A program made the translations under genes and the position numbers. A stretch of DNA of 64,000 nt from Gammaproteobacteria bacterium. Its GTDB lineage: Bacteria > Pseudomonadota > Gammaproteobacteria > Xanthomonadales > SZUA-36. Location: NCBI GenBank assembly GCA_021772915.1, contig JAJFLB010000001.1:1-64000 (forward strand). The letters run 5' to 3'. Below are positions 1-9,107 of the stretch, in pieces (position 1 is the first letter of the stretch; every line of letters begins with the position of its first letter). The notes beneath the pieces are model-generated. The model worked only from the letters and a program-made list of their open reading frames with translations. It ran no database searches and was not told the origin of the DNA.

Positions 1-156
1 GATGGGTGACTGGTGCGCTTCATATGGAAGCAGCACAAAGAACGAAAACCCTGGTGCGCCATCAGCTGACTGCCATTAGATACAAAGGATGGCCTTCATC
101 AGGGATGCGTTTGGCCAGTTGACCGGAGACGGCTAATGGGTGACCCCTTAATTTCT
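1..156. other. Left-edge sequence, no assigned gene
   Basis: No recognisable gene lies here. One plus-strand frame is open from base 3 to a TGA at 120-122 and could be the last 39 codons of a gene running off the left edge. Its translation is not one I recognise, and so short an open frame can arise by chance. The motif GGGTGAC occurs near both ends (4-10 and about 138-144). The sequence may be the 3' end of a gene or a remnant of a repeat. Confidence 0.2.
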
Positions 157-2490
157 TTAGGTGTCATGTAGTCCATCACTATTCAAAACGAGGCCCGGTC
201 GAAATGATGGGTGGACGATCAAGCATCGATCTGATTCATCCCACTTCTCAATGTGTGCTCGCAAAATTTTCGGGTTGTAACCTGCGTCAAATATGTATAC
301 AGAGCTATCGGCATCCCGATGTCTAACACCGAGAAACCCTTGCCATATCAACTGGTCTAAAATCTGGTCTACAGTCAGCAGGGAATTTTCTGCCATCTCT
401 CTTAATTCGGCCACACTTAACCGCGCATTCGAATCTACAAACTGGTATAGAAACTCACCCTGCCCTTCACAAATATCCTCAAGTTCCAAAGAGATGTCGA
501 TAATCAAATCATTTGAGAAAGTTCTCAGTCCACTCAAGAAGTCATCCTCCTCGATCCTTTCTTTTCCCAGGTTCGCGGCTGAAGATTTGCAGTAATTAAA
601 CAGATTGATTAGAAATCTTGGACGCATGAGTGAGTGTTGCAACAGGAATTCGAGTGAATCCTGTCCAAGAACACGACGCACAGCAATATTCGACCAGATA
701 TCCTTCATATTCATGTCTGAAAAGACTGGATTATCTTGCAATCTCCTATACAGCAATTCCCGCAGTAGCTTCTCATCCCTCCAATCGATATCAGCTTTTT
801 CCTCTTTGCCGTGATCAGAAGTGCTTGCCATGACGAGCTGATATACATCATTCCTTAGAAACAGATGACCCTTAAAGCTCAGCTCACGCCTTTGAAAGTA
901 TCGTTCCATTTTTTTTGTGGCATCAATTAGTGTTCTCACTATCAAAAGGTCTTCGGCGGAAATTCCTGTCGCATTCCAACCCTTGTCCAAATTATCGAAA
1001 AGAACTCTGACCTCATCTTTAAACACTAGGTAACCTTCTAATGAACTTCGGAGCTTTCTTATATCCTGAGCGTAGATTATATTTGTTAGTTGATCACTAC
1101 CAAGCTCAACGGTAGATTTTTGCTTTAGGTTATCAACTGCATCAACGAACCTCCCGCCAACAGATGTTGCTAGGTAATCCAGACGCTCTGAGAAGTCAGC
1201 CTCTCGGAAACCAAAGTGTGATTCGTATTGTGCCAAGAGCTTTTGGAAAGGCTCGAAGAGTCGGTGATCACGTTTGTGTACTTCTGCGTCTTTTTCAATC
1301 AACTTTCTGCATATTTCAAGAAGCAAAAGATATTCCCAAAAAGCTGTTAGTAAGTGGGCTTTGGATCCTTCAGCGAGATACCTAATTACACGATCCTTAA
1401 GCTTAAGAAGCTGAAAACCTTCAGGTTTAAGGTCGAGAATCACATTTGATCTTTTTGCCCTTAGAGAGTCGCGAACTTGGCCAAAAAGTGCAGTTTTCCC
1501 AGAACCCTTCCTTCCAATAATCAGGTCGACTTCGGACCTCATCATTCTTTGGAATACATCCGTAGGAACAAAATATCGAGATAAATCTCTAAATTCATTC
1601 TCGGCCTTTGAAGAACCGACCTGGATCTGAGCTAGTTCTGCAATGATCTTCGGAGCAGACAGCTCGAATGATTGTAATCCTTCAAAAATTTCCGGCTGAA
1701 ATTCAGCAACAAACTTCTTGATGTCGTCTGGATGGCGATATTCCCTAATAATATCGCGAACATCTACCTCTGCCTCCGCATTGTAAGACTTCAGCATAAG
1801 CGTTGCCTTTTTCATGCCATGGGCCAAACCGGCAACAAATGCGCCCCTAATATTGTGGACGTCACACCCTTTCATTGTATCTTCCAGCAAAGGGACGATA
1901 ACTCCTACAGAGGCCGCTACATCATCTATTGTTTCTGACGCTGACATGCGGGACTGCTCAGCCGGATCAAAGCTCCTGTATGCCATTCGCTCTTTTTTCA
2001 CACGATTGAGTATGGCGAGCATTGGATCCGTCTTTTCAGGTGTTTCCAACACGAATACAGGTTGATGAAAATTAATATCAACTTTTAAGGGAATAGGGTT
2101 TGTCTCGCCAAGCTCTCTCAGAATCACACTTAGATCGAGAGAGTTTGCGTACTGCTTGTGCCCCAAAGTATCGAATATTCCGACTCGCTTTACTTGTTGC
2201 TCATCACGATTTACAGCTTTGTAGACAATGCAGTTCACTCTCTTACCCATTCCAATGGCATAACCAACTTCATAGGTGACATTGAAATTAAGACCTGTGA
2301 TATCTGCTACAAGTGATGAGCAATTACTAATAGAGTCCAAAACTTCTATCGGAACGAGCCTGCCCGAAACGTTTGTGTCCTCCCACAGTTCAATCTCGGG
2401 TGGGTTATTGCCATTTCGGGCGCGGTCTACTCCTCGATGAATCGTGTCGACGATTTCATTAGGCCGAGCCGCGTACGCAAAGAAAATCAT
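157..2490 (-). CDS. TIR/deoxyribosyltransferase-like and P-loop ATPase fusion (Sll1717-type), candidate defence protein
   Basis: A 777-residue protein in three parts. Residues 1-140 form a Rossmann-like lobe of the TIR/nucleoside 2-deoxyribosyltransferase type, with an FFAYA first strand and a conserved N-x3-YEVGYAIG motif (Glu74, the position of the catalytic Glu in this superfamily). Residues 145-285 look like a second, degenerate copy (NIRGAFVAGLAHG) without that Glu. Residues about 300-650 are a P-loop ATPase with Walker A GRKGSGKT (326-333) and a Walker B-like VRVLFDNLDKGW (494-505), then a helical tail. The arrangement matches proteins named P-loop ATPase, Sll1717 family. Known: NAD-cleaving TIR-like lobes joined to P-loop NTPases are common in anti-phage systems. 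Inferred: a single-gene nucleotide-targeting defence or stress effector. The gene is more AT-rich than its neighbours, suggesting transfer. No strong Shine-Dalgarno precedes the ATG at 2490. Confidence 0.72.
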   Translation of the reverse strand: MIFFAYAARPNEIVDTIHRGVDRARNGNNPPEIELWEDTNVSGRLVPIEVLDSISNCSSLVADITGLNFNVTYEVGYAIGMGKRVNCIVYKAVNRDEQQVKRVGIFDTLGHKQYANSLDLSVILRELGETNPIPLKVDINFHQPVFVLETPEKTDPMLAILNRVKKERMAYRSFDPAEQSRMSASETIDDVAASVGVIVPLLEDTMKGCDVHNIRGAFVAGLAHGMKKATLMLKSYNAEAEVDVRDIIREYRHPDDIKKFVAEFQPEIFEGLQSFELSAPKIIAELAQIQVGSSKAENEFRDLSRYFVPTDVFQRMMRSEVDLIIGRKGSGKTALFGQVRDSLRAKRSNVILDLKPEGFQLLKLKDRVIRYLAEGSKAHLLTAFWEYLLLLEICRKLIEKDAEVHKRDHRLFEPFQKLLAQYESHFGFREADFSERLDYLATSVGGRFVDAVDNLKQKSTVELGSDQLTNIIYAQDIRKLRSSLEGYLVFKDEVRVLFDNLDKGWNATGISAEDLLIVRTLIDATKKMERYFQRRELSFKGHLFLRNDVYQLVMASTSDHGKEEKADIDWRDEKLLRELLYRRLQDNPVFSDMNMKDIWSNIAVRRVLGQDSLEFLLQHSLMRPRFLINLFNYCKSSAANLGKERIEEDDFLSGLRTFSNDLIIDISLELEDICEGQGEFLYQFVDSNARLSVAELREMAENSLLTVDQILDQLIWQGFLGVRHRDADSSVYIFDAGYNPKILRAHIEKWDESDRCLIVHPSFRPGLVLNSDGLHDT

Positions 2491-2608
2491 TCGAATTATG
2501 CTCTCAGAATTATTGTTAACTACTTGTGCAACTTGTATTAAATATCAAGCCCGGTGGACCTTCTTTAACTCCAGAGTTGCTAGTGCAAAAACCAACTATG
2601 TATTCTGT

Positions 2609-5600
2609 CTACATATTCCTCCGGTACTCCCCCCCAACATCATAAAGCGCATGTGACATGCTTCCGAGCGAACAATCCCTAGCCGCATCCATCAAAGCTT
2701 CAAAAATATTCTCCCTGTCCCGCGCCACCTGCTGCAACCGGCTCAATTCCGGCTCAGCCTCCGCCCCATGCGCCCCCCTAAACACCTCCACACTCTCAAC
2801 CTGCTGGTCCTTCTCCCCATCGGTCGAGCGCATCAACTCCTGCTCCCCACCCTCAACATGACTTTCCTTACCCGCCAAAAAGGTATTAACACCCACCAAT
2901 GGCAAACTACCATCGTGCTTCTTACCCTCGTAGTAAAGCGATTCTTCCTGGATCTTGCTGCGCTGGTACATGGTATCCATCGCACCCAGCACACCGCCAC
3001 GTTCTGAAATGCGCTCGAACTCCCGGTAGACGGCCTCTTCGACCAGTTCAGTCAATTCATCAACGATAAAACTGCCCTGCCAGGGGTTTTCGCAGAAATT
3101 CAGACCCAGTTCCTTGTTGATGATCATCTGGATGGCGACGGCCCTTCTTACACTCTCCTCGGTGGGGGTGGTGATGGCCTCGTCGTAGGCGTTGGTGTGC
3201 AGGGAATTGCAGTTATCAAACAGGGCATACAGTGCCTGCAGGGTGGTGCGGATATCGTTGAACTGGATTTCCTGTGCGTGCAGCGATCTGCCCGAGGTCT
3301 GGATGTGGTACTTGAGCATTTGGCTGCGGCGGTTGGCGCCGTAGCGTTCACGCATGGCGCGTGCCCAGATACGTCTTGCGACCCGGCCGATGACGGTGTA
3401 TTCCGGGTCCATGCCGTTGGAGAAGAAAAAGCTCAGGTTGGGGGCGAATTCATCGATGCTCATACCACGGGCGATGTAGTACTCGACGATGGTGAAACCG
3501 TTGGAGAGTGTAAAGGCCAGTTGGCTGATGGGGTTCGCACCCGCCTCGGCGATGTGGTAGCCGGAAATCGACACGCTGTAGAAATTGCGTACGCCGTTGT
3601 TGACGAAATACTGCTGGATGTCGCCCATCATGCGCAGTGCGAATTCGGTTGAGAAGATACAGGTGTTTTGGGCCTGGTCTTCCTTGAGGATATCGGCCTG
3701 CACCGTGCCACGGACTTTTTTCAGGGTTGCCGCCTTGATGTCGGCGTAGGTTTTTGCATCGACCAACTGGTCACCGGTAATACCCAGCAAGGCCAGACCG
3801 AGACCGTTGTTGCCTGGGGGCAATTCACCCTCATAGTGGGGTTGTTGACCATTTTTAAAGTGTTTTTTGATCTTTTTCTGTACTTTTTCCCACTTTCCTT
3901 CCTCTTTCAGGTGTAATTCCACCTGTTGGTCGATAGCGGCATTCATGAAAAATGCCAGGATCATCGGTGCTGGACCGTTGATGGTCATCGAGACCGAGGT
4001 GTTGGGTTGGCACAGGTCGAAACCGGAATAGAGTTTCTTCATGTCATCGAGTGTGGCGATGGAAACACCGGAGTTACCGACCTTGCCGTAGATATCCGGA
4101 CGGGTGTGCGGGTCTTCACCGTAGAGGGTGACCGAATCAAAGGCGGTACTGAGCCGTGCCGCCGGCTGACCGTGGGCGATGATATGGAAACGCCGGTTGG
4201 TACGCTCCGGGGTACCCTCACCGGCAAACATGCGGGTGGGGTCCTCACCGACCCTGCGGTAGGGGAAAACACCTGCGGTGTAGGGGTAGGCACCGGGCAG
4301 GTTTTCACGCATCAGGAAGGAGAGCAACTCACCCCAGTCGCTGTCGCGGGGCATGCCGAGTTTGGGGATTTGGAGCTTGCTCAGGGATTCTTTGAAGTTA
4401 TTGCCGGTTATTTCGCGGCCGCGGACTTCGTAGGCGTATTGTTCGGTGCGGATGCCCTGTTTTCTTGCTGGCCATTGCTTGAGGAGGGCGATGGCCTCTT
4501 TTGATAGTTCGCCAAGGGCAGAATTGTAACGTTGACGGAGAAGGATCAGGGTTTGGTGGTTTTGGTGGTCGGTTCCCGACGACTTGTAGGACTGACGAGC
4601 TTGCTCGTCGGGAATTGTCTGGACAAACGAAGAGCTTCCCGACGACGTTCCGTCGTCAGTCCCACGGGATTGTTCAAATCCGGTCGGGAGATCGGGGTCT
4701 TGCAGGTCTTTCAGACACTCGTAGTAATGCTGTGCCAGGCTGGCGGCCTCGGCCTGCCGGGTGATGTCTGCGTTGATGTCCCTGCCCTGCTCGGCGATCT
4801 CTGCCAGGTAGCGGGTGCGGGCGCCCGGGATCAGGATGGTGGCGCGTGGCTCCTTGGTGCTGACATCGATATTGGGGGTCCAGTCCTTTTCCGGCAGGTC
4901 CAGCTTTTCACGCAGTAGTCTTAGCAGGCTGACAAACATCCAGCTGATACCGGGGTCGTTGAACTGGCTGGCGATGGTCGGGTAGACCGGCACATCGTCG
5001 TCTTCCATGGTAAAAGCCTGGTGGTTGCGCTTCCACTGCTTGCGCACGTCACGCAGCGCGTCTTCGGCGGCGCGCTGGTCAAATTTGTTCAGGATTACCA
5101 GTTCGGCGTAATCCAGCATGTCAATTTTCTCAAGCTGGCTTTGGGCGCCGAAATCAGAGGTCATCACGTAGCAGGAGAAATCCACCATATCGACGATTTC
5201 AGAATCGGACTGGCCGATACCGGCGGTCTCCACGATGACCAGGTCAAAACCGGCGGATTTGAGATAACCGATGGCGTCCTGCAACATGGCACTGGTGGCC
5301 AGGTGTTGGCGACGGGTTGCCATGGAGCGCATGTAGATCTGCTCGCTACGGAGCGAATTCATGCGGATGCGGTCACCCAGCAAGGCGCCACCCGTGCGTC
5401 TGCGGGTGGGGTCCACGGCCAACACGGCGATGTTCTTGTCCGGGAAACTGCTTAGCATGCGGTTTAGCAGTTCATCGGTTACCGATGACTTGCCCGCGCC
5501 CCCGGTACCGGTAATACCGATAACCGGGGCCTGCGGTTTGCTCCCCTGCCATTCACGCCGTTTGAGCTTGAGTTCGGCCTCACCAAACAGACCGGCTTCC

Positions 5601-6133
5601 AGTGCGCTCAACATGCCCGCAATCGCCGGCGCGTTGAACTTGCCGCTCGGCGGTGGCACATCCGTTTGCCGGCGTTTGCTGGTTGTTCTTTGCACCACGT
5701 CTTCGATCATCTCGACCAAACCCAGTTGCATGCCGTCATCGGGGTGATAAATGCGATTCACACCGTATTGTTCCAGCGCACTGATCTCGTCCAGGGTAAT
5801 CGTGCCACCACCGCCGCCAAACACCTGGATATGCCCTGCCCCACGCTCATTTAACTGGTCGATCATGAAGCGAAAATATTCGTTGTGGCCGCCCTGGTAG
5901 GAAGAGATCGCAATCGCGTCGGCGTCTTCCTGGATCGCTGCCCGCACGATATCCAGCACACTGCGGTTGTGGCCCAGGTGGATCACTTCACAGCCCTGCG
6001 CCTGGATCAGGCGACGCATGATGTTGATGGCCGCGTCATGGCCGTCAAACAGGGATGCGGCGGTGATGAACCGTAGCGGTGTGTTTACCGCGGGCTTTTT
6101 GCTGGCGCTGATTTCAGCGGCTGTTTGGCTCAT
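2609..6133 (-). CDS. icmF: Fused isobutyryl-CoA mutase IcmF (B12 domain, G-protein chaperone, mutase)
   Basis: A 1174-residue adenosylcobalamin enzyme that interconverts branched and linear acyl-CoAs (isobutyryl-CoA and n-butyryl-CoA in studied members). Residues about 20-150 are the B12-binding domain with DGHD (His32 is the expected cobalt ligand). Residues about 200-470 are the MeaI/ArgK-type GTPase with P-loop GTGGAGKS (209-216). From about residue 540 the mutase barrel follows; its TAGVFPYRR segment carries Phe where methylmalonyl-CoA mutase has Tyr, which favours IcmF. It could process valine-derived isobutyryl-CoA, fitting the branched-chain clusters nearby. Oddity: residues about 490-521, in the linker between GTPase and mutase, are encoded by two dispersed palindromic repeats read in frame, giving a Ser/Gly/Asp-rich low-complexity stretch. 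The 3' end (2609) lies 118 bp from the start of the divergent-origin ATPase gene on the same strand. Confidence 0.93.
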   Translation of the reverse strand: MSQTAAEISASKKPAVNTPLRFITAASLFDGHDAAINIMRRLIQAQGCEVIHLGHNRSVLDIVRAAIQEDADAIAISSYQGGHNEYFRFMIDQLNERGAGHIQVFGGGGGTITLDEISALEQYGVNRIYHPDDGMQLGLVEMIEDVVQRTTSKRRQTDVPPPSGKFNAPAIAGMLSALEAGLFGEAELKLKRREWQGSKPQAPVIGITGTGGAGKSSVTDELLNRMLSSFPDKNIAVLAVDPTRRRTGGALLGDRIRMNSLRSEQIYMRSMATRRQHLATSAMLQDAIGYLKSAGFDLVIVETAGIGQSDSEIVDMVDFSCYVMTSDFGAQSQLEKIDMLDYAELVILNKFDQRAAEDALRDVRKQWKRNHQAFTMEDDDVPVYPTIASQFNDPGISWMFVSLLRLLREKLDLPEKDWTPNIDVSTKEPRATILIPGARTRYLAEIAEQGRDINADITRQAEAASLAQHYYECLKDLQDPDLPTGFEQSRGTDDGTSSGSSSFVQTIPDEQARQSYKSSGTDHQNHQTLILLRQRYNSALGELSKEAIALLKQWPARKQGIRTEQYAYEVRGREITGNNFKESLSKLQIPKLGMPRDSDWGELLSFLMRENLPGAYPYTAGVFPYRRVGEDPTRMFAGEGTPERTNRRFHIIAHGQPAARLSTAFDSVTLYGEDPHTRPDIYGKVGNSGVSIATLDDMKKLYSGFDLCQPNTSVSMTINGPAPMILAFFMNAAIDQQVELHLKEEGKWEKVQKKIKKHFKNGQQPHYEGELPPGNNGLGLALLGITGDQLVDAKTYADIKAATLKKVRGTVQADILKEDQAQNTCIFSTEFALRMMGDIQQYFVNNGVRNFYSVSISGYHIAEAGANPISQLAFTLSNGFTIVEYYIARGMSIDEFAPNLSFFFSNGMDPEYTVIGRVARRIWARAMRERYGANRRSQMLKYHIQTSGRSLHAQEIQFNDIRTTLQALYALFDNCNSLHTNAYDEAITTPTEESVRRAVAIQMIINKELGLNFCENPWQGSFIVDELTELVEEAVYREFERISERGGVLGAMDTMYQRSKIQEESLYYEGKKHDGSLPLVGVNTFLAGKESHVEGGEQELMRSTDGEKDQQVESVEVFRGAHGAEAEPELSRLQQVARDRENIFEALMDAARDCSLGSMSHALYDVGGEYRRNM
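4573..4665. repeat. Pair of dispersed palindromic repeats inside icmF
   Basis: Two units of the type 1 repeat lie within the coding sequence, at 4586-4614 (stem GACGAGC/GCTCGTC) and, inverted, at 4636-4665 (stem GACGACG/CGTCGTC). They keep the reading frame and encode the linker between the GTPase and mutase domains. Confidence 0.85.
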
Positions 6134-6213
6134 TCGTGGTACTCAAAAGATGAAACCTGCCCATTTTAGCGTGTTTTGGCTGCTGGACCGAAAATTTATC
6201 CAGGGGGGCACCC

Positions 6214-6373
6214 GTAGGAGGGACGACCTTGGTCGTCGCGAATATTACAGATTCCCGACGAGCAAGCTCGTCAGTCCCACAGGGCGGAAACATTTTGGGT
6301 TCCCGACGAGCAAGCTCGTCAGTCCCACAGGGCGCGATTTCGGGTTCCCGACGGGCTGGCTCGTCGGTCCTAC
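6214..6373. repeat. Cluster of four palindromic repeats upstream of the GST gene
   Basis: The 316-bp gap between icmF and the glutathione S-transferase gene holds one type 2 unit (6214-6242, stem GACGACC/GGTCGTC, ending GCGAA) and three type 1 units (6252-6280, 6300-6328, 6345-6373). The type 1 units begin TTCCCGACGAGC and end GTC(A/G)GTCC(C/T)AC. The spacers between them are 9, 19 and 16 bp and unlike one another. Nothing else was seen in the gap before the ribosome-binding site at about 6440. Confidence 0.9.
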
Positions 6374-6449
6374 GAGTCTTGGGTTGTGGGTGTGTAAATG
6401 CGAGGTTCTATCGGATAAGATCGAACCTTCAATTAAACAGAGGTTTGGA

Positions 6450-7070
6450 ATGAATAATCAAAACGGCGCGGTAGACGTCACGCTATATGAATTGAGCCCC
6501 AGCCGGTCGGTTCGCTGCCAGTGGACATTGCGGGAACTCGATCTGGCCTACACTTCCATATCAGATGATTCGTTGTTTCATAGCGAGGAGTTGGTAAAGG
6601 TACACCCGCTGGGCAAACTCCCGGCCGCCGTGATCAACGGTAAACCCCTGTTTGAGTCCGCTGCTATTTGTACCTACCTGGCAGACCTGGTGCCGGAAAA
6701 AGAACTGATCGCCCCGACGGGTACCTGGGAGCGTGGGCTGCACGATCAATGGGTCAGTTTTTGTTTGACCGAGATGGAGGCCTACCTGTGGAGCACCGCC
6801 CGTAACACCCTGGACTTTATCCAGCCGGAAGAAAAGCACGTGACGGCTATCATTGAACAAAACAATGAGATGTTTTTGCTTGCCGCCACAGCCTTGGACA
6901 AGGCCCTGGGGGATACCGATTACCTGGTGGGAAACAAGTTTTCGGTCACCGATATTATCGTGGGCTTGACGGTCAACTGGGGGAATAGCCAGGGTCTGAT
7001 CGGAGATTTGCCAAACCTGCTGCGCTACAGAGAACGTTTGCACGAGCGGCCACTTTGCCCGCTGAAATGA
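6450..7070 (+). CDS. Glutathione S-transferase family protein
   Basis: A 206-residue cytosolic protein with the two-domain GST layout. The N-terminal thioredoxin-like domain (residues 10-85) has SPSRSVRC at the active-site loop and the glutathione-binding FESAAI segment (Glu69-Ser70). An all-helical C-terminal domain contains the conserved N-capping region (VGNKFSVTDIIVG). The usual role is conjugating glutathione to electrophiles or reducing peroxides; the substrate cannot be told from sequence. The ATG at 6450 follows AGAGG by seven bases; the reading frame stays open upstream to 5967, but that part crosses icmF and the repeats and is not coding. Repeat clusters flank the gene on both sides. 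Confidence 0.88.
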   Translation: MNNQNGAVDVTLYELSPSRSVRCQWTLRELDLAYTSISDDSLFHSEELVKVHPLGKLPAAVINGKPLFESAAICTYLADLVPEKELIAPTGTWERGLHDQWVSFCLTEMEAYLWSTARNTLDFIQPEEKHVTAIIEQNNEMFLLAATALDKALGDTDYLVGNKFSVTDIIVGLTVNWGNSQGLIGDLPNLLRYRERLHERPLCPLK

Positions 7071-7077
7071 GGCCTGC

Positions 7078-7144
7078 GTAGGAGCGAAGACGCAAGTCCT
7101 CGCGAACACCCGGAATTCCCGACGAGCAAGCTCGTCGGTCCTAC
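7078..7144. repeat. Type 2 and type 1 palindromic repeats downstream of the GST gene
   Basis: A type 2 unit (7078-7106, starting GTAGGAGCG and ending CGCGAA) begins eight bases after the GST stop codon; a type 1 unit (7116-7144) follows. The rest of the 315-bp gap to the next gene (7145-7338) shows nothing recognisable. Confidence 0.88.
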
Positions 7145-7338
7145 ATGAATGACGAAATGCTGAACAAGCCTTTGGTCACCCACCCGCAAGTTGTTCATCG
7201 CAACTCCGTAACTGTTCATCGAATAAGCCACGACATTCGCTTTATCGCAGCGCACACTGCGCGCAGTTCGTGGCTGGCGTCCACATTTTTCACCACCACT
7301 CCGGTGCGATACGTGGACTAGAGGGACCGGCTGTTATC

Positions 7339-7374
7339 AAACCGTGTATATCTCTCAAACCGTGTATATCTCTC
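7339..7374. repeat. Perfect 18-bp tandem duplication next to a ribosome-binding site
   Basis: Two identical 18-bp units (7339-7356 and 7357-7374, each AAACCGTGTATATCTCTC) stand directly before the GAGGAG Shine-Dalgarno of the MBL-fold gene. Eighteen bases equal six codons, so the in-frame GTG triplets at 7344 and 7362 are also possible upstream starts, though neither has a ribosome-binding site. Confidence 0.9.
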
Positions 7375-7385
7375 GAGGAGTCATA

Positions 7386-8855
7386 ATGAAAAACTTTATG
7401 TTTATTACCGCTTCAATCAGTCTGGCAATGGCATCGTCCCTGGTAACGGCGGAAGACACGCTGCCGCTCAAGGCTGTGAACCGCGCCAACGAAGTGATCG
7501 ATGCAGCGCTGGAAGCCTATGGCGGCAGCGAGGTCATTGCCGAACTCAACAGCGTCACACGCAAGAGTCATTTCACCACCTGGGCGACCAACCAGAGCCG
7601 TTCACCCGGCCCACCCTGGGATGAAAACGAGCAAATGAGTTTTGGGGCAATTGATTTTGAAAACAAAACTTTTGTCGGCAAAAACAAGGGTAGCGGTGGC
7701 GGATCTGAGTTCAACGGCAGCCAGATCATCAAGGCCGAGGAAGGCTGGCAGATCAGCTATCGCGGTGGCACCGTCACACCGATAGCCGAACCGAGCTTCG
7801 ACACCACCTCCGGCCCGTTCATCCGGGTCACTGCACCCTTGCTGGTCAAGCAACTGCAGGACCGTCGCCAAACCTCACACTGGCTGGGTGAAGTCGTGCT
7901 GGACGGACGTCCACACGACGTGATTACACTGGTGATGGAGGTTGGTCCCGGGCTGAGCCTGTATTTCGACCAGAAAACCCATCTGTTGAGCCGCAGTGAG
8001 CGGGTGTTGCCACCGTTCGGGCAGGTTGACTATAGATTTTTGGATTACGCAACTGTGGAAGGTATTCCGTTCAGCAAGACCTTCAAGTTGTTTGTAAATG
8101 GCGAGCCGAATCTTCATATCGACATCCTGTCCACCGAGGTCAACCAACCGATCGAGCAATACGCTGTGCTGCCGACCAACCTGGAAATGGTTGAGGCCGC
8201 ACCACCTGCGCCTACGGAAGTGGGATTGCAGGAGATCTCCGAAGGAGTCTTCCTGGCAGGCGCCGGTGGCACCTATGCCCTGTTTGTCGAGATGGATGAA
8301 CACGTCATCGCAGTGGGTGGAACCGCAGGTATTCCGGATCGCATCAAGGCCATCCGCGAGGTCATCGAGGACAAGCCGATCAAGTACGGCGTGATGACCC
8401 ATCATCACAGTGACCACATACCGGGGGTAAGGGCCTACCAGGCCGAGGGTGCAACGGTGCTGACCGTGAAAGAGAATGAGGCGGTCATGCGCGCCGCCGC
8501 GACCGATGCAGATTCTCTGAAATTGCAGTTTGTAAAAGACAGGCACGTGTTCGACGGTGGCAGCCGCAAGCTGGAGATCATTGACATCGGTCCAACCCCA
8601 CATGTTGAGCACTTGCTGGTGGCGTGGCTGCCCGAAGAAGGCATTCTGTTTGAAGCGGACCATTTCCAGAATCCGACCAATGGGCGTATGCAACCGGCAC
8701 AAGCAACCACCAAACGCCTGGCCGAGGCCATTGATGAACTGGGTCTGAAGGTCAAAACGATTGTCGGCGCACACAGCCCTCGGATCGCCAGTATCGACGA
8801 TCTCCGTCGCTCGCTGGCGCTTGCTCCGGCTGAGGTGGCGCAAACATCACCCTGA
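7386..8855 (+). CDS. Secreted metallo-beta-lactamase-fold hydrolase
   Basis: A 489-residue protein with an N-terminal Sec signal peptide (MKNFMFITASISLAMASS, cut near LVTAEDT). A roughly 270-residue N-terminal region resembles the beta-rich lipid-binding modules placed before some periplasmic MBL proteins. The MBL domain follows, with metal motif HHHSDH (ligands His339, His341, Asp343, His344) and later segments GPTPHVEHLLVAW, FEADHF and GAHSPR. A di-zinc periplasmic hydrolase is expected; the substrate is unknown. The ATG at 7386 is preferred over upstream GTGs because GAGGAG sits at 7375-7380 and the signal peptide then starts correctly. It stands alone between repeat clusters. Confidence 0.82.
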   Translation: MKNFMFITASISLAMASSLVTAEDTLPLKAVNRANEVIDAALEAYGGSEVIAELNSVTRKSHFTTWATNQSRSPGPPWDENEQMSFGAIDFENKTFVGKNKGSGGGSEFNGSQIIKAEEGWQISYRGGTVTPIAEPSFDTTSGPFIRVTAPLLVKQLQDRRQTSHWLGEVVLDGRPHDVITLVMEVGPGLSLYFDQKTHLLSRSERVLPPFGQVDYRFLDYATVEGIPFSKTFKLFVNGEPNLHIDILSTEVNQPIEQYAVLPTNLEMVEAAPPAPTEVGLQEISEGVFLAGAGGTYALFVEMDEHVIAVGGTAGIPDRIKAIREVIEDKPIKYGVMTHHHSDHIPGVRAYQAEGATVLTVKENEAVMRAAATDADSLKLQFVKDRHVFDGGSRKLEIIDIGPTPHVEHLLVAWLPEEGILFEADHFQNPTNGRMQPAQATTKRLAEAIDELGLKVKTIVGAHSPRIASIDDLRRSLALAPAEVAQTSP

Positions 8856-8895
8856 TATTGGCCCGTCCTCAAGCAAGGTCGGTCCTGCAAACATC

Positions 8896-9039
8896 GTAGG
8901 ACCGACCAGCTTGCTGGTCGGGAATTGCTCCTAATGACGGAGATTTGTTCCCGATGAATAAATTCATCGGTCCTACGGTGAGCTTTGATTAGTTTGTTGG
9001 CAGGTTTTTGTTCCCTACGAGCAAGCTCGTAGGTCCTAC
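8896..9039. repeat. Three type 1 palindromic repeats with different but paired stems
   Basis: Units at 8896-8924 (stem CGACCAGC/GCTGGTCG), 8948-8976 (CGATGAAT/ATTCATCG) and 9011-9039 (CTACGAGC/GCTCGTAG). Base changes on one arm are matched on the other, while the outer TTCCC and GGTCCTAC ends stay fixed. They fill most of the gap between the MBL and M16 genes. Confidence 0.92.
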
Positions 9040-9107
9040 AGCACAGGTATTTTTTGCAAGCCTTTGCTAGAATGCCGGGCTGTTTCTCATCAAGTCAGGA
9101 AAACCAC

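Noticed and set aside
1-156. A gene fragment at the left edge
   Set aside because: Only 39 codons are open and the translation matches nothing I know; it was listed as unassigned sequence only.
3197-4504. Long plus-strand open frames opposite icmF
   Set aside because: They are antisense shadows of a strongly conserved gene and show no family features.
2609-6133. Annotation as methylmalonyl-CoA mutase
   Set aside because: Fusion order B12 domain, GTPase, mutase in one chain and the TAGVFPY active-site segment fit IcmF.
6252-6373. Three near-identical 29-bp repeats with short spacers, like a CRISPR array
   Set aside because: The units are perfect palindromes found at many other intergenic sites, spacers are 16-19 bp and uneven, and no cas genes are near.
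7875-8843. 322-codon minus-strand open frame opposite the MBL-fold gene
   Set aside because: The sense strand has signal peptide and zinc motif; the antisense translation has no coherent domain.
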